From Pomacea canaliculata (taxonomy: Eukaryota; Mollusca; Gastropoda; Architaenioglossa; Ampullariidae): a stretch of DNA of 64,000 bases. The stretch's first letter is position 1. Every line of letters starts with the position of its first letter. Positions 61,901 through 64,000 of the stretch are shown piece after piece. The stretch lies in NCBI RefSeq assembly GCF_003073045.1, contig NC_037598.1, positions 15,414,486-15,478,485 on the forward strand, given 5' to 3'. The notes under the pieces were generated by a model. It had not been told where the DNA came from and searched no databases. It was given only the letters and a program-made list of their open reading frames with translations. The position numbers and the translations under genes are program-made.

Positions 61901-63816
61901 CTTATATATAGCCTCCATCCTTTTATTTTCTGATGTAGAGAGCTGTTATTTTTTCATATGTATATAAATAGTATAGTAGTTTAAGGAGTACTTTGCTTGA
62001 ATGTGTCTTGCAGATAGAGAATTTGATGCCAATAAGCACTGTGGTGTCGTTATGGAAGACTCAGGAAAGCCGTGTACAAGATCCCTAACATGCAAGGTAA
62101 TCTGCAATTTCCTTCTTGCATTTTCCATGTTGATCATTTGTATAAATTTGGTTAAATTCGTTGCTTAGATAAAATTAGCTTAGTTTTTAAGTTAAGACTT
62201 TTGGGTTTGTTGGGGGTTTCCCAACTTACAGCAATGATCCAAGATCTATTCCTAGAGATCAAGCATGGTTTTGTAGGACTTTACCTGTTCAGTGCAATTA
62301 AATGCAAATATTAAAAGTAAATAATAGTATATATATATAGCATATATTTATCGCAAGAAATGTACTTTTAAACAATATGAGTATAAGGAAGCTGTTTCTA
62401 CCTTAAATCCTTAATTTTTATTTATATTAGATATTTTTAAAAAGTCATTTCACAGTTGGGGGCAAAATATTTCAGCCTTTAACAATACTTATATATTAAC
62501 ATACTAGCATAGGTATCCAGCATCTACAATCTTCTCCAAAACTAAAGGAATACTCCAACAGAATTAGACTTGAATTGGGCAGATAGTGTAGTTAGCAAGG
62601 AGCTTGAACCAACATACCTTGCTCATAGCATAAATGAGCATGTTGCCATTTACCACATAATTTTGAGTTAATTATTGATTTAAGTTGAAAAATAATTACT
62701 AATGCCATTTTTAAAGGATGTTAAGATTTATAATATTTTTTAATGGCTACAGCTCCTTCCCTTGTGCTGCGGATCATTTGAACAAAAATATTTTTTAAAA
62801 AATCAAAACTGCATATGCCTTCTGTGACTTGTCACCAAATGCTTCTTCACCTAGTTTGCAAATTCAGTTTCAAGTTGCTGCCATAATGATTAGTAAATAT
62901 TTGATCTTGAAAGTTCTTAAAAAGATGAATTTAACTGCAGTGTATGCATAAAAAAAATAGAAGCATCAGAATTGCTTAGAAGAATTGCAGTGTTGTCTAG
63001 AGTTAATTGTGGTTAACTGTTTTTATTTCAGACACATGCATTAGGTCTGAGGCGGGCAGTTCCTGGTCGCATGAAGTCATTTGATGAGTTGCTAAGAGAG
63101 CATAAGGCAGCCAAAGATGCCCTTATTAAAGCCAAGGCCGAGGAGCAAACAGCTGCAGCAGCTCGCTCTGCCATCACTTCAAAAGATGCCAACCTTCTTG
63201 TCACTTCAGTGACAGCAGGCACCTTTTCGGCACTCAGTTCACCAGCAGCATTGGCTGCATCAGCCATCAAGCTTGGTCCAGCCGGTACTTCATCCCACAG
63301 GGATATTAAGTCTCTTGGTATTATTTCCCCAGCTGTTTTACCGCGACCTATACGATCAACCAGGCCAACACCTGCTGCTGCATTCCAAAAGTACGGTTAA
63401 GAAACAATACTTTTCTTTTAAATCAAATCCTTCACTTTTGAGCTTCACTGTGCATCAATATGTGCTAAGGGTTTGAATGACTAGGATGTACCATTCCTTT
63501 TATATTCTGTTTGAAACGTACAAAATTGATAACTAGGTTAATGCCACATTTTTTTCATGTACTTGTAAATAAACAGCACATGGCCCAGATGACCAGTATA
63601 CATGTATTTGTATGAGATTGCATGAGTAATTTTGTTTGTGGGTATTCTAGGTTTTCACCTGGGTCAGTGTTTCCTCCAAGTCTAACAGTAAAGGAGGAGC
63701 CGTCTCCTATTCTTGACCCTTCACCTCAACTTTTCCAGTCTAGTGACTATGAAGGGGATGGAGTACATGAGAAATCAGACATCACCTACCTTACCCATCA
63801 CCCTCGGCCTGCAGCT
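55952..63816 (+). CDS. ATXN7: Ataxin-7 (SAGA deubiquitinase-module anchor), 5' part, runs past the right edge
   Basis: ATXN7 links the H2B deubiquitinase module to the SAGA co-activator in the nucleus. Exons seen: 55952-56030, 56216-56284, 59907-60011, 61060-61884, 62014-62096, 63032-63390, 63651-63816 (562 codons so far, last donor GTACGT). Marks of the family are the N-terminal LFIGQTWANWAEM motif, a C2H2-type finger (CETCNLLVKPQALKRHIENRH, split over exons 3-4, shown here in part), and the SCA7 domain with CGVVMEDSGKPCTRSLTCK then RRAVPGRMKSFDELLREHK. The HHPRPAA end of exon 7 also matches. Exon 4 encodes about 275 residues of Ser/Thr/Pro-rich low-complexity sequence. No polyglutamine tract is present. 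Intron 2 (56285-59906) holds a LINE fragment. It is divergent from THOC7. Confidence 0.93.
57394..58880 (+). mobile_element. Degenerate non-LTR retrotransposon (family B), 5' half
   Basis: It starts with the 5' sequence shared with 53843 downward (GTTGGTGCAACTTACCTTG). Broken frames then encode an apurinic-type endonuclease (RTRIGTWNIRTLYRSGK, WNGSGQTRLTSGETIIYSGH) and the start of reverse transcriptase (SIEL-type KALDKRLRPEQAGF, ITFVDFEKTFDSVDRDV). Stops, frameshifts and at least one internal deletion break it; it ends abruptly near 58880 inside the reverse transcriptase. It lies in ATXN7 intron 2. Confidence 0.88.
60610..60875. repeat. Possible interspersed repeat in ATXN7 intron 3
   Basis: A relatively GC-rich island in AT-rich intron has a complex non-tandem sequence with a CACAC-type tract near 60740-60760 and no ORF. 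Its composition is like that of dispersed mollusc repeats, but there is no second copy in this window to confirm it. Confidence 0.3.
62014..63390 (+). other. ATXN7: ATXN7 SCA7 domain, exons 5-6
   Basis: The domain joins exon 5 (KHCGVVMEDSGKPCTRSL) to the start of exon 6 (THALGLRRAVPGRMKSFDEL). It has the CxxxxxxxxxxxCxxxxxC-H pattern of the SCA7 zinc-binding domain, which binds nucleosomes in the family. The junction is in phase 0 after TCK. Confidence 0.92.
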
Positions 63817-64000
63817 GTACGTAGACTTTTTTCCTTGGCTGTTGACCATACTTATTATGATGTTTGATTCATTATTAATGTACATGGCATGGGTACTACA
63901 GCTGGATTTTGATGCCAGGGTATAGGTTATTGAAAGATCTCATACTGAGGTAAATAGAAAAAGAGGGTGATATAGTATTGAGATCTTCAGATGACCAGGT

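Noticed and set aside
61478..61918. 146-codon ORF on minus
   Set aside because: It is antisense to ATXN7 exon 4, whose low-complexity Ser/Thr codons lack stops on the reverse strand.

Overview
The window is animal nuclear DNA: AT-rich, with intron-dense genes using GT-AG junctions and introns that hold broken transposons. The protein orthologues and the mollusc-like LINE fragments suggest a lophotrochozoan, most likely a gastropod mollusc. No bacterial, organellar or viral gene was seen. I rebuilt five spliced genes by hand from junctions and reading phase.

Layout, left to right. Bases 1-6167 hold no confident gene; the right part is probably the 3' UTR of the next gene. 6168-28981 (minus) encodes a complete KDM5/Lid histone H3K4 demethylase (32 coding exons, about 1,897 aa; JmjN, ARID, PHD1, JmjC, C5HC2, PLU-1, PHD2, PHD3). 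29473-38384 (plus) encodes CCDC77 (11 coding exons, 506 aa), divergent from KDM5 across about 490 bp. 41327 to about 47148 (minus) encodes a secreted-type serine protease carrying an N-terminal chitin-binding (CBM14) domain; its 5' end is unresolved. 47150-50050 is intergenic. 50178-55694 (minus) encodes the mRNA-export factor THOC7 (8 exons, 196 aa). 55952 to beyond 63816 (plus) encodes the SAGA subunit ataxin-7 (ATXN7), divergent from THOC7 across 257 bp and running off the right edge.

The main result is the gene order. KDM5/CCDC77 and THOC7/ATXN7 are both head-to-head pairs, and from general knowledge the same two pairs are head-to-head in human (12p13.33 and 3p14.1). That points to two bidirectional promoters retained since the bilaterian ancestor, here only about 17 kb apart with one protease gene between them. 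In both pairs the plus-strand start codon sits in an AAAATGGCG context (YY1-like). Three of the four paired genes act in chromatin or mRNA output (H3K4 demethylation, SAGA, THO/TREX).

Introns and spacers contain fragments of two LINE families (two insertions have perfect 14-bp target-site duplications), a pogo/Tigger-type deletion derivative, two hAT-like elements, a roughly 1-kb foldback element and short SINE-like tails.
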